The notes: generated by a model not told the origin, from the letters alone. A DNA stretch of 33,282 nt from Ruminococcus sp. (GCA_017450925.1 JAFSSS010000083.1:1-33282), one strand, 5' to 3'. Shown: positions 15,896-24,242, counted from the first letter of the stretch. A program made the numbers and translations.

Positions 15896-16060
15896 GTTGA
15901 TAGTTGATAATGAAGGAGTGCGCCGCAGGCGCACGGATGCCCATTCGGGCGCTGCAGCGGGGATAGAAAACCAGCGTTTCCGTTATTCTCAATCTGCCGC
16001 GCCCGAATGGGCATTTTGTCGCCGTTAGGCGATACCTTTCATTATCAATTGTCAATTATA
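15891..16060. repeat. Palindromic dispersed element
   Basis: GTTGATAATGAAGG at the left and its inverse CCTTTCATTATCAATTGTC at the right bound about 170 bp. Inside are hairpin GTGCGCC/GGCGCAC (near 15918-15934), inverted GATGCCCATTCGGGCGC and GCGCCCGAATGGGCA, and hairpin TCGCC/GGCGA (near 16019-16032). The plan and the AAGGTATCGC word (minus strand) match the element at 6991-7131. It sits between convergent genes, and its right arm contains the coaBC stop codon (16056-16058). Confidence 0.7.
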
Positions 16061-17243
16061 ATTGCAGCAGCTTGTTTAGCACCTTGTGGGCGGCTTCGTC
16101 CTTGGACATAAGCGGCAGCTCGTCACAGCTGTCCCGGGTGATAAGAGTGAGGACGTTGGTATCTACCCCGAAGCCGGCACCCTCGGTGCGCAGTGAGTTG
16201 GCGCAGATCATATCGCAGCCCTTGCTCTCCAACTTGCGGCGGGAGTTTTCAAGGACGTTGTCTGTCTCCATAGAGAACCCGCAGAGCAGCTGCCCGGGAC
16301 GCTTTGTCCCGCCCAGCGTTTTAAGTATATCCTTGGTGCGGACGAGAGGGATGTTCATGTCGGCATCGGACTTTTTCAGCTTGCTGTCAGCGGTGACGGC
16401 AGGGGTGTAATCCGATACCGCCGCGGCCTTGATGATGATATCCTGCTCCTCCGCCCGAGCGGTTACCTCTCTGTACATATCCTCTGCCGATACGACCCTT
16501 ACCACGTCGGTGAACATGGGAGGCTCTGCCTCCATATGGGCGCAGACCAGCGTTACCTGTGCCCCCCGGCGCATAGCGGCCTTAGCTATTGCTATGCCCA
16601 TTTTCCCGCTGGAATGGTTGGTTATGAACCGCACCGGGTCGATAGCCTCGCGGGTAGCGCCGGCGGTCACAAGGATCTTCTTGCCGGCAAGATCCTTCTT
16701 AAAGGCGATCTCCTTCAGCACATATTCCACGAGAACGCTCTCCTCCGGCAGACGGCCGTCGCCGATATCGCCGTTGGCAAGCATCCCCCGGTCGGCGGCG
16801 ATGATCTCATAGCCGTAGGAGGCCAGCTTGCGGATATTGTCCTCAACTATGGGATTGTGGAGCATATTGTGGTTCATGGCGGGAGCCACCAGCTTTTTGC
16901 AGGGGCAGGCCATGACCGTGGTGGTGAGCATATCGTCAGCGATGCCGTTTGCAAGCTTGCCGATGACGTTTGCCGAGGCGGGTGCGATAAGCACACAGTC
17001 GGCGGCCTTTGCAAGGGCAACGTGTTCCACGCTGTACTGGAAGTTCCTGTCAAAGGTGTCGATAAGACACTTGTGGTTCGTGAGGGTCTCAAAAGTTATG
17101 GGGTTGATGAACTGTGTGGCGTTGCGCGTCATCAGAACATGGACATCCGCCCCCAGCTTTACGAGCATTCTTGCAGTGTTTGCCATTTTATAGGCGGCGA
17201 TAGAGCCTGTTACCGCGATAACTACTGTTTTACCTTTGAGCAT
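16056..17243 (-). CDS. coaBC: Bifunctional CoaBC: phosphopantothenoylcysteine synthetase/decarboxylase
   Basis: The 395-residue protein has an N-terminal flavoprotein decarboxylase (CoaC, about 1-185) and a C-terminal synthetase (CoaB, about 190-395). Together they make 4'-phosphopantetheine from phosphopantothenate and cysteine. CoaC marks are GSIAAYK, His74 in SVEHVAL and PAMNHNM (Asn124). CoaB marks are TAGATREAIDPVRFITNHSSGKMG, AAAVSDY and the KLKK lysines. These align one residue short of E. coli numbering, which puts Asn157 (in MLANGDIGDGRL) where the catalytic Cys158 of ACGDIGPGRM is expected. The start follows GGAGG. It diverges from the PanT-like transporter and coaX. The stop codon lies in the arm of a palindromic repeat. 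Confidence 0.95.
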   Translation of the reverse strand: MLKGKTVVIAVTGSIAAYKMANTARMLVKLGADVHVLMTRNATQFINPITFETLTNHKCLIDTFDRNFQYSVEHVALAKAADCVLIAPASANVIGKLANGIADDMLTTTVMACPCKKLVAPAMNHNMLHNPIVEDNIRKLASYGYEIIAADRGMLANGDIGDGRLPEESVLVEYVLKEIAFKKDLAGKKILVTAGATREAIDPVRFITNHSSGKMGIAIAKAAMRRGAQVTLVCAHMEAEPPMFTDVVRVVSAEDMYREVTARAEEQDIIIKAAAVSDYTPAVTADSKLKKSDADMNIPLVRTKDILKTLGGTKRPGQLLCGFSMETDNVLENSRRKLESKGCDMICANSLRTEGAGFGVDTNVLTLITRDSCDELPLMSKDEAAHKVLNKLLQL

Positions 17244-17337
17244 TGTTAAATTCCTCCAAATTATGATAGTGCCGGAGCTGTCAAATTTATTATAACACAG
17301 ATTTTAGAAAAAAGATATAGCTTTTTAAAATTTTTTA

Positions 17338-17346
17338 TGCTATAAT
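17338..17346 (+). promoter_or_regulatory. Extended -10 promoter of pantothenate uptake operon
   Basis: TGCTATAAT (TATAAT at 17341-17346 with the TGn extension) lies in very AT-rich DNA without a good -35. It would start a leader of about 195 bases before the PanT-like gene. Confidence 0.6.
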
Positions 17347-17352
17347 ATCTCT

Positions 17353-17531
17353 GCACTTGAAATAAGTGCGCGGCGCTTTTCAGCTGCCCCGGAGATCGGC
17401 GGCGGGAGGGTATCCGAGATCGGAGCCTTACCTGCAAATGCCCTGCGGAGCATGGGAACAGCCCGCAGCAAGCCCCCGTCCCGCCCTTGGCGAGGACAGG
17501 AACTGTATCCCGCAGACCGGGAATAGTAACA
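17353..17531 (+). other. Long GC-rich leader, candidate structured RNA
   Basis: This leader of about 180 bases is GC-rich in contrast to its AT-rich promoter. It can form CTGCGG/CCGCAG around an AGCATGGGAACAGC loop (near 17451-17476), and GGCGGGA (near 17401) can pair with TCCCGCC (near 17490). GAGATCGG occurs twice (near 17391 and 17415). No terminator with a T-run was seen. I do not recognise a known riboswitch. The whole coaBC-panT gap (17244-17547) otherwise holds only the promoter and ribosome sites. Confidence 0.35.
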
Positions 17532-17547
17532 TAAGGAGGTTTTCGCA

Positions 17548-18426
17548 ATGAAAACAAAAAAACTGTTCAACACCCGCCAGCTCGTGATCTTAGGCTTGAT
17601 GACAGCCCTTGTGCTGATCTTCTCGCTTACGCCTATCGGCTCTATACCGATAGGGCCGCTGTCGATCACGCTCAATGTCATCCCTGTGGCTATCGCCGCA
17701 GTTGCCGTAGGCCCCATAGGCGGAGCCTTTGTGGGAGGCGTCTTCGGACTGTTCAGCTTTCTGCAGTGCTTCGGCGTGGGAGTTCCCAGCACTATGGGCG
17801 AGATACTCGTAAACATCTCTCCCTTTAAGGCATTTATCCAGCGCTTTATCCCCCGCCTGCTTGACGGACTGCTGGTCGGGTTCATATTCAAGGGGATATT
17901 CTCCCTCAAGAACGTAAAGAGCTACTACACCGTCACCGGCATAGTGAGCGCGCTTTTCGGCTTCGGGCTTTTCATGTCCGGGATGCTGCTGCTCAACTAT
18001 GACAAGGAGGGCAAATACAAGATGAACGATGCCATGCGCGAGTTCATCGGTACACCCTCGCTGTTCGTTTTCACCTGCGTGTTTATTGCGATAATATGCT
18101 TTGCGGTGGGCTATCTGATCGTAAGCTCAAAGAAGCTGTCGCAGACACAGGTGGCCTGCGCCGTTACCGGCTTCTGCACGGCTCTGCTGAACACTGTGTT
18201 CTTTATGTCGGCACTGGTCATCCTCTTCGGTGACACCGAATATATGCAGGGGCTTATGGACGGAAAGAACGTGCTGGTTTTCATCGTGACCTTCGTTGGC
18301 GTGAATGCGCTGTTTGAGATGATAACCACTACGATAATCACCGCAGCTGTGGGTACGGCGCTGTTCAAGGCAAAGCTGATACCCGCCGCCAAAAAGGCAG
18401 CCGAGCCTGCTGCTGCCGAAAAATAA
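17548..18426 (+). CDS. ECF transporter substrate-binding (S) component, probably pantothenate
   Basis: The 292-residue membrane protein has about six or more hydrophobic segments. Its N-terminal LVILGLMTALVLIF and SIPIGPLSITLNVIPVAIAAVAVGPIGG stretch is typical of vitamin-type ECF S components, and a Lys/Ala tail closes it. Such proteins bind a vitamin and use shared EcfA/EcfT units, not present here, to import it. Placement 13 bp before coaX (pantothenate kinase) and opposite coaBC makes pantothenate the best guess, PanT-like. It is longer than many S components (about 200 residues), with extra hydrophobic segments in the second half. AAGGAGG precedes the start. The substrate is inferred from context. 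Confidence 0.75.
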   Translation: MKTKKLFNTRQLVILGLMTALVLIFSLTPIGSIPIGPLSITLNVIPVAIAAVAVGPIGGAFVGGVFGLFSFLQCFGVGVPSTMGEILVNISPFKAFIQRFIPRLLDGLLVGFIFKGIFSLKNVKSYYTVTGIVSALFGFGLFMSGMLLLNYDKEGKYKMNDAMREFIGTPSLFVFTCVFIAIICFAVGYLIVSSKKLSQTQVACAVTGFCTALLNTVFFMSALVILFGDTEYMQGLMDGKNVLVFIVTFVGVNALFEMITTTIITAAVGTALFKAKLIPAAKKAAEPAAAEK

Positions 18427-18439
18427 GGAGGAACACCAA

Positions 18440-19210
18440 ATGCTGCTCGCTATCGACATCGGGAACACGAATATAGTGTTCGGCTGCTTTGATAAGGACA
18501 GGATACTCTTCCGGGAGCGTGCAGCCACCTCCCAAAGGTCAACTCCGCTCGAATACGCCTCGGTGATGCTGACGGCCTTCAGCCTTTACGGCATCGAGAA
18601 GGCTGACATCACGGGGGCGATGATATCCTCGGTTGTTCCCACGGTCACAGCCACTATGAAGGCTGCGGTCGAAAAGCTCACGGGCGTTACGCCTATGGTG
18701 GTCGGCCCCGGCATCAAGACGGGACTAAGCATACTTATCGACAACCCCGCCCAGCTGGGCAGCGACCTTGTGGTAGCCGCTGCAGCGGGCATAAGGGAAT
18801 ACCCGGTGCCGCAGATAATCATCGACCTCGGCACCGCCACGACGCTTTCTGTCGTTGACAGCAAGAAGAACTATATCGGCGGCGTTATCATGACGGGCAT
18901 GGCGGTCTCGGCGGACGCTCTCACCAACAAGACTGCCCAGCTGCCGAGGATAGCCTTTGAAAAGCCTAAGAAGGTCATCGGCAGCAATACGGTCGAATGC
19001 ATGAAAAGCGGCATCATGTACTCCACGGCAGGAGCTATCGACGAGTTGATCCGCCGCATGGAGGAGGAGCTTGGCGAGAAATGCACTGTCATTGCCACCG
19101 GCGGTCTTGCTCCGCTGATCGTGCCTATCTGCCGGACGGAGATAATCCTTGACGAGGATCTGCTGCTGAAGGGTCTGGCTGTTATCTACGAGAAGAACCA
19201 CAAGCAGTAG
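18440..19210 (+). CDS. coaX: Type III pantothenate kinase
   Basis: The 256-residue protein is CoaX, which phosphorylates pantothenate in the first step of CoA synthesis. The ATP-binding motif AIDIGNTNIVFGCF is at the N-terminus. PAQLGSDLVVAAAAG, IIIDLGTATTLSVVD, YIGGVIMTGM and ATGGLAPL follow in the expected order, and the length is normal. Type III kinases resist CoA feedback and use a monovalent cation; that is family knowledge. AAGGAGG overlaps the end of the PanT-like gene, so the two are one transcript. With coaBC on the other strand, uptake, phosphorylation and two later steps are clustered. Confidence 0.95.
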   Translation: MLLAIDIGNTNIVFGCFDKDRILFRERAATSQRSTPLEYASVMLTAFSLYGIEKADITGAMISSVVPTVTATMKAAVEKLTGVTPMVVGPGIKTGLSILIDNPAQLGSDLVVAAAAGIREYPVPQIIIDLGTATTLSVVDSKKNYIGGVIMTGMAVSADALTNKTAQLPRIAFEKPKKVIGSNTVECMKSGIMYSTAGAIDELIRRMEEELGEKCTVIATGGLAPLIVPICRTEIILDEDLLLKGLAVIYEKNHKQ

Positions 19211-19240
19211 GGCTGCATGATGCGATATACAACAGAATGA

Positions 19241-19283
19241 AAAATGCCCGGTCTCACGCAGCGTGAGGCCGGGCATTGTTTTT
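19241..19283. terminator. Bidirectional terminator between coaX and ilvB
   Basis: A 16-bp near-perfect stem, ATGCCCGGTCTCACGC with GCGTGAGGCCGGGCAT (19244-19276), has a one-base loop region, AAAA on its left and TGTTTTTT on its right. It can stop transcripts from both convergent genes. Confidence 0.9.
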
Positions 19284-19296
19284 TGCTTTGAAAACG

Positions 19297-20991
19297 TTAT
19301 TCGTCGTCGTCGAGGTCTATCTCCATGATCGGCTCCATAACATCTGCGCCGGCGGGAACCATGGGAAGAACGTTCACGTCCTTGTCGATGACACATTCCA
19401 CAAGGCAGGGTCTGCCGCAGGAGAGAGCCTTCTCCAGCGCCGGAGTTATCTCCTGCTTCTTGGTGATCCTTACGCCCTCAATGCCGAAGGCCTCGGCCAG
19501 CTTCATCAGATCGGTGCCGCGGTCGATATCCGTCTGCGAGAAGCGCTTGCCGTAGAACAGCCTCTGCCACTGGCGCACCATTCCAAGTACGTTGTTGGCG
19601 AATACCAGCTCGATGACGGGGATGTTGTGCTTTGCAAGGCTGGAAAGCTCGTTGCAGTTCATGAAGAAGCTGCCGTCACCGGCGATGTTTACAACTGTCC
19701 TGTCCGGATTGCCTACCTTTGCGCCTATGGATGCGCCCAAACCGTAGCCCATTGTGCCGAGGCCGCCGCTGGAGGCGAAGGAGCGCTGCTCGGTGAAATT
19801 ATAGAACTGTGCTGCCCACATCTGGTGCTGGCCTACCTCGGTGGTGATTATGGCCTTGCCCTCCGTGAGCCTGTCAAGCTCCTCGATGACCTGCTGGGGC
19901 AGCACCTCGTCCGGGTCGGAAACGGGGAGCATACGAAGGGCATACTGCTCCTTCCACTCGGCGATCTGCTTCATCCACAGGGGATGCTTCATATCCGGCA
20001 GAATTGAATTGAGCTTGTCGATGATATACTCGATATCGCCGTTGACGTGAACATCCACCTTGACGTTTTTGCCGATCTCGGCGGGGTCGATCTCGATATG
20101 TATGATCTTGGTACCCTTGGCAAAGGTGTTGGGGTTGCAGATAACGCGGTCGGAGAAGCGCGAGCCGACAACTATCAGCAGGTCGCAGCTGCCGAGCGCC
20201 AGTGCCGAGGTCTTTGTGCCGTGCATACCGAGCATACCTGTGTAGGCGGGCTTGGTGTTGTCAAAGGCGCACTGACCCATTAGCGAAAGGGAAACGGGAG
20301 CATCCAGCTTGTCCGCAAATACCGCCAGCTCCTCGACAGCATTGCAGCTCACTGCTCCGCCGCCGGCATAGATAAAGGGCCTTTCGGCATTTTTTATCAG
20401 CTCTGCCGCCGCCTCGATCTCTGCGTTGATGCCCTCGGGATTGTGGTTGACGATCTTCTTGGGCTTCTGACGGGTATATTCGGTCTTTGCGATCGTTATA
20501 TCTTTGGGAACGTCGATAAGCACGGGGCCCTTTCTGCCCTCGTTGGCGATATAGAAGGCCTCTCTTATAGTATCAGCGAGCTTGGTGACGTCCTTGACGA
20601 TATAGTTGTGCTTGGTCACGGGCATGGTTATACCGCAGATATCCACCTCCTGAAAGGAGTCAAGTCCGAGCAGGTTGGTGGTGACGTTTCCCGTGATAGC
20701 CACCATTGGTATAGAGTCCATATAGGCGGTAGCGATACCTGTTACAAGGTTAGTGGCACCCGGGCCGCTCGTGGCGATGACGACGCCCGTCCTGCCGGTG
20801 GTGCGGGAATAGCCGTCCGCAGCGTGGCAGGCCGCCTGCTCATGGGCAGTGATGACGTGTCTGATCTTATCCGAGTACATATAGAGCGAGTCATAGATAT
20901 TGAGCACTGCTCCGCCGGGATAGCCGAAAACGGTATCCACGCCCTGTTCAAGCAGACACTCTGCGATTATATCCGATCCGCTGAGCAACAT
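19297..20991 (-). CDS. ilvB: Acetolactate synthase, catalytic subunit
   Basis: The 564-residue ThDP enzyme condenses pyruvate to acetolactate or acetohydroxybutyrate for branched amino acids. The family marks are FGYPGGAVLNIYD, the ThDP Glu in TAHEQAACHAADGY, SGPGATNLVTGIATAYMDS, the FAD-region GMLGMHGT, and the ThDP/Mg motif AGDGSFFMNCNEL. The start at 20991 is chosen because GGAGGA lies 6 bases upstream; an in-frame ATG at 21009 lacks a ribosome site. The tail is unusually acidic (EIDLDDDE). It appears to be a single-gene unit with its own consensus promoter and a strong terminator. No regulatory small subunit (ilvN) or other ilv gene is adjacent. Confidence 0.93.
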   Translation of the reverse strand: MLLSGSDIIAECLLEQGVDTVFGYPGGAVLNIYDSLYMYSDKIRHVITAHEQAACHAADGYSRTTGRTGVVIATSGPGATNLVTGIATAYMDSIPMVAITGNVTTNLLGLDSFQEVDICGITMPVTKHNYIVKDVTKLADTIREAFYIANEGRKGPVLIDVPKDITIAKTEYTRQKPKKIVNHNPEGINAEIEAAAELIKNAERPFIYAGGGAVSCNAVEELAVFADKLDAPVSLSLMGQCAFDNTKPAYTGMLGMHGTKTSALALGSCDLLIVVGSRFSDRVICNPNTFAKGTKIIHIEIDPAEIGKNVKVDVHVNGDIEYIIDKLNSILPDMKHPLWMKQIAEWKEQYALRMLPVSDPDEVLPQQVIEELDRLTEGKAIITTEVGQHQMWAAQFYNFTEQRSFASSGGLGTMGYGLGASIGAKVGNPDRTVVNIAGDGSFFMNCNELSSLAKHNIPVIELVFANNVLGMVRQWQRLFYGKRFSQTDIDRGTDLMKLAEAFGIEGVRITKKQEITPALEKALSCGRPCLVECVIDKDVNVLPMVPAGADVMEPIMEIDLDDDE

Positions 20992-21026
20992 TGAGATTCC
21001 TCCATTCAAAAAACAAGCTAACCTTT

Positions 21027-21055
21027 ATTATAATATACAATACGTTTTTTGTCAA
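21027..21055 (-). promoter_or_regulatory. Consensus promoter of ilvB
   Basis: On the minus strand, TTGACA (21050-21055), a 17-bp spacer and TATAAT (21027-21032) form a perfect promoter about 35 bp before the ilvB start. Confidence 0.85.
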
Positions 21056-21072
21056 TATCCTTGCCGGGTGAT

Positions 21073-21090
21073 CATGCGGTGCTGCCTTAA
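21073..21090 (-). repeat. Fragment resembling the terminal repeat's inverted end
   Basis: Read on the minus strand, TTAAGGCAGCACCGCATG closely matches the terminal repeat end TTAAGGCAACACCGCACG (two differences). It supplies the TAA stop of the phosphatase gene. No second end was found nearby. Confidence 0.5.
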
Positions 21091-23147
21091 TTCTCCTTAT
21101 CGGCGGGCTTGATGAACTCAAAGCACAGCATGGTGATATCGTCGAACTGGTCGGCATCGCCGCAGAAGCCGTCGATAGCGTTCATCATGACCTTTAGGGT
21201 CTGCTCCACACCGGCGCCGGGCTCGGAGTTAAGAGCATCAAGCATACGGTCGGTGCCGAAAAGCTCATGCTCGACGTTATTGGCCTCGGCAACGCCGTCG
21301 GTATAGACGAAGATGCGGTCGCCGGGCTGGAGCTGCAGCTCATACTGCTTGTATTTAAGTCCCTCCATGCCGCCGAGAACAAGGCCGTGCTTATCCTTGA
21401 ACAGCTCGTACTGGCCGTCCTTGTGTCTGATAGCGGGATATTCATGTCCTGCATTGGCGCACTGCATTTTTCCTGTTTCAAGGTCGATGATGCCTATCCA
21501 CGCGGTAACGAACATCTCCGCGTCATTGCCCTCGCAGAGCATATCGTTAGAGCGGCGGAAGATCTCTGCCGGCTCAAGCCCCGACTCGGCAAAGCCCTTG
21601 ATAGTTGCCTTGCTGCGCATCATGTACATCGCTGCAGGGATGCCCTTTCCGGAAACGTCAGCAATAACAAGAGCTATCTTATGCTGATCCACAAAGAAGA
21701 AGTCATAGAAATCTCCTCCCACCTCCTTGGCGGTGTCCATAAAGGCATGGATAACGAACTCATCGCGGTTGGGGAACTCAAAGTTCTGCGGCAGCGAGGA
21801 GGTCTGTATGCTCCGTGCAAATTCCAGCTCTTCGTTTATTCGGTTCTCGGCCTCGGCGATATAGCGCTTCAGCACCTTTACGGTGGCATTTATGTCGCGC
21901 GAAAGGGAAATGAACTCGGCCGAGTCCTTTACCTCGACCACCTCGTTCAGATTGCCGTGGGTGATCTTTTCCAGCGAGGTATTGATCTTGTCGAGATTGT
22001 CAACGATTATTTTCTGCACAAGGATATAGACCTGCACGAACACCATAGTGAACAGGAGAATGTCTGCAAATGCTGTTTCATAGGCCGAGATGTTCCTTGA
22101 AAGATAGACCTCCTTATAGGGCATGGCAGCCACTATACAATAGTCCATGTGCTTGGCGGCAAGACAGAAGCTCTTCTCGCCGGTGATATCAGAGTCGAAG
22201 AAATCGGTGCTGTCGGCGTTCACGCCGAAGTCAGAGAGCTTTTTGCCCTTGTTCTCGGCCGAGATGATGACGCCGTCACTGTCGGCGATATATGTTCTTC
22301 CGTCCTCTCCGATATGCTTGTCGCCGAGCCGGGCGATCCTCTCCTCGCCGGAACCTGCAAATATATCCATAGTGGAAACGGTATCGGAAATGCTTGTCTG
22401 AAGCTCGCTTCGGGCGCTCTGTTCTGCCTGACGGGTCTGTATCCGGAAGAAGAAGAAGAACGTGGATACCGTCAGCAGGACTATGAACAAAAACAGCCAT
22501 GCCTGGAATTTTATGGTGATAGAGACCTCCGACCTGTCGTAGGAGGCCAGCGATCTTCTGCTGCCGGTGATGACCGACAGGAGGAATGCCGAAACGCACA
22601 TTCCTATGCCCGTGAAGATTATCATGGGTATAGCGCAGGTATCGACTACATTAAAGGCGGTGTTCACGTCCTCTCTGTGGGTGAGGAACACTGCAAACAT
22701 ATGGAATACCTCGGTAACGCTTCCAATGAAGAAGGCATAGAACGAAGAGGGCTTTTTCCCCTTGAAAAGGTACTTGTGAAAGCCTGCTGAAATAATACCG
22801 GCGAGGAAGGTGGAAACACTGCAGGCCACCGCGGTATAGGCGCCCACATCGAAGAAGGTGCCCACGATATATCTCTCGACGCCGCCGATGATTCCGGCAA
22901 CGATGCCTGCGGTGGGTCCGAAGAACAGTCCCGCAGAAAGGGGGGCGATATCCCGGACGTTAAGCACCATGCTTTCGTAGTCGATGCCGAAGTGTGTTGA
23001 CATTACGGCGGCAAGTCCGAAGACCACGCCTATCAGCAGATTCTCTCTGTGCTTCAGCCGGCGGTTGTTCGTCAGCCTGCAAAGCACGATATTCAGCAGA
23101 CACATCAGTCCCGTGATAAGGGACATTTTAAAAATCATTTCACCCAT
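21087..23147 (-). CDS. Membrane sensor with HAMP and SpoIIE/RsbU-type PP2C phosphatase
   Basis: The 686-residue protein begins with a 5TMR-LYT-like membrane region (about 1-195; VMSTHFGIDYESMVLNVRDIAPLSAGLFFGPTAG). A membrane segment (about 213-235) follows, then an extracellular sensor (about 240-350) with a second anchoring helix near 358-378, a HAMP-like linker (about 380-435) and a PP2C-type serine phosphatase (about 440-680). Metal-binding motifs are VGGDFYDFF (Asp479), IADVSGKG (Asp497), YTDGVAEA (Asp617) and FDDITML (669-670). Such proteins dephosphorylate anti-anti-sigma factors and so release a sigma factor or other target; no such partner is in the window. The start has a GGAG site and a consensus promoter. 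It is divergent from the glycosyltransferase. Confidence 0.92.
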   Translation of the reverse strand: MGEMIFKMSLITGLMCLLNIVLCRLTNNRRLKHRENLLIGVVFGLAAVMSTHFGIDYESMVLNVRDIAPLSAGLFFGPTAGIVAGIIGGVERYIVGTFFDVGAYTAVACSVSTFLAGIISAGFHKYLFKGKKPSSFYAFFIGSVTEVFHMFAVFLTHREDVNTAFNVVDTCAIPMIIFTGIGMCVSAFLLSVITGSRRSLASYDRSEVSITIKFQAWLFLFIVLLTVSTFFFFFRIQTRQAEQSARSELQTSISDTVSTMDIFAGSGEERIARLGDKHIGEDGRTYIADSDGVIISAENKGKKLSDFGVNADSTDFFDSDITGEKSFCLAAKHMDYCIVAAMPYKEVYLSRNISAYETAFADILLFTMVFVQVYILVQKIIVDNLDKINTSLEKITHGNLNEVVEVKDSAEFISLSRDINATVKVLKRYIAEAENRINEELEFARSIQTSSLPQNFEFPNRDEFVIHAFMDTAKEVGGDFYDFFFVDQHKIALVIADVSGKGIPAAMYMMRSKATIKGFAESGLEPAEIFRRSNDMLCEGNDAEMFVTAWIGIIDLETGKMQCANAGHEYPAIRHKDGQYELFKDKHGLVLGGMEGLKYKQYELQLQPGDRIFVYTDGVAEANNVEHELFGTDRMLDALNSEPGAGVEQTLKVMMNAIDGFCGDADQFDDITMLCFEFIKPADKEN

Positions 23148-23206
23148 AGTTACTCCTGCCTTTCGGGTCGGGTCAATATATGTTAACAGATATAAACATA
23201 CATCTT

Positions 23207-23235
23207 ATTATAACACAGATCCGCAGACTTGTCAA
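23207..23235 (-). promoter_or_regulatory. Consensus promoter of phosphatase gene
   Basis: On the minus strand, TTGACA (23230-23235), a 17-bp spacer and TATAAT (23207-23212) lie about 60 bp upstream of the start. Confidence 0.85.
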
Positions 23236-23288
23236 AGCTTTTTTCTCCGGCGCATACGAAAGCTGTGAAAAAGCATTTTTAGTTGGTA

Positions 23289-23317
23289 TTGACATAAGAT
23301 GCTGTATATGATATACT
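23289..23317 (+). promoter_or_regulatory. Promoter of glycosyltransferase gene
   Basis: TTGACA (23289-23294), a 17-bp spacer and TATACT (23312-23317) precede the gene at 23376. Confidence 0.8.
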
Positions 23318-23375
23318 ATATATAGTGTGCGCGAAAAATGTCGGATAAGATATGCTGTGGAAAGGGGGAAACGCT

Positions 23376-24242
23376 GTGGGCAAAAGACTGCCGCCGTATT
23401 CGGTGCTTATGTCGGTCTATGACCGCGAGACCCCCGAGAACCTCAATGCCAGCCTTGACAGTATGCTGCTGCAGACCTATCCGCCGGACGAGGTCGTGCT
23501 GGTCTGTGACGGAAAGCTGACCTGCGAACTGAATATAATCGCCAAGTCCTTTGAGAGCGAGTTCAGACCCATCTTCCGCATCGTAAGGATAGATGACCAC
23601 GTCGGTGCCGCCGCCGCCCTCAACGAGGGCATAAAGGTCTGCACCTGCCCGTATATCGTCCGCATGGATTCTGACGACATATCCTATCCCGAGCGCTGCC
23701 GCCGTCAAATGGAGCTGTTCGCCGCCAAGCCTCACCTTGACATGATAGGCACCTTTGCCGAGGTCTATGATATCGACAGGCACGAAACAGTGGGCGTAAA
23801 GCAGCTCCCCACAAAGCATAATGATATCAAGAAATATGCCCGCCGCAGAAATCCCTTCTGCCGGCAGACACTGGCCTTCCGCCGGGATAAGGCGGTGGAG
23901 GCCGGCGGCTATGCCGAGCTGGAGGAGTGCGAGGACTACGAGTTCGCTGCCCGGATGCTGGCAAACGGCGCAAAGGCAAGGAACATTCCCGAGGTGCTGG
24001 TGCGCTACCGCATCAGTGAGGCGGACTATAAAAAGCGGAAAAGCTTCCGCTCCACCAGAAACTTCATCCGTGTGAGAAAGATGATACGCCGCAGCGGGTT
24101 TTCCTCGTTCGCCGATGTCGTTATCCCGAGCGCCATGCAGCTCATGCTGTGTATCCTGCCGTGGAGGTTCACTCGCAGGTTCTATACCCGCATGAGGCGG
24201 GGCGGGGAGGAGTACACCGAAAACAGCATATTACCGCAGTAA
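23376..24242 (+). CDS. Family 2 glycosyltransferase
   Basis: The 288-residue product is an inverting GT-A glycosyltransferase of family 2, similar in plan to AmsE-like enzymes. The N-terminal strand is YSVLMSVYDRETPENLNASLDSML. The metal/nucleotide motif is RMDSDDISYPER, the acceptor-region motif EECEDYEFAARM (ED) gives the likely catalytic base, and a basic C-terminal region follows. A GTG at 23376 is preferred because AAAGGGGG sits 7 bases before it; the ATG at 23352 has no ribosome site. There is no signal peptide. It likely adds a sugar to a surface polysaccharide or glycoprotein. It stands alone rather than in a capsule cluster, and the donor and acceptor are unknown. Confidence 0.85.
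   Translation: MGKRLPPYSVLMSVYDRETPENLNASLDSMLLQTYPPDEVVLVCDGKLTCELNIIAKSFESEFRPIFRIVRIDDHVGAAAALNEGIKVCTCPYIVRMDSDDISYPERCRRQMELFAAKPHLDMIGTFAEVYDIDRHETVGVKQLPTKHNDIKKYARRRNPFCRQTLAFRRDKAVEAGGYAELEECEDYEFAARMLANGAKARNIPEVLVRYRISEADYKKRKSFRSTRNFIRVRKMIRRSGFSSFADVVIPSAMQLMLCILPWRFTRRFYTRMRRGGEEYTENSILPQ

Noticed and set aside
17353-17531. Cobalamin riboswitch in the panT leader
   Set aside because: GGGAA and GTCCCGC words are loosely like it, but no B12 box or correct spacing is present, and the downstream genes are for pantothenate.
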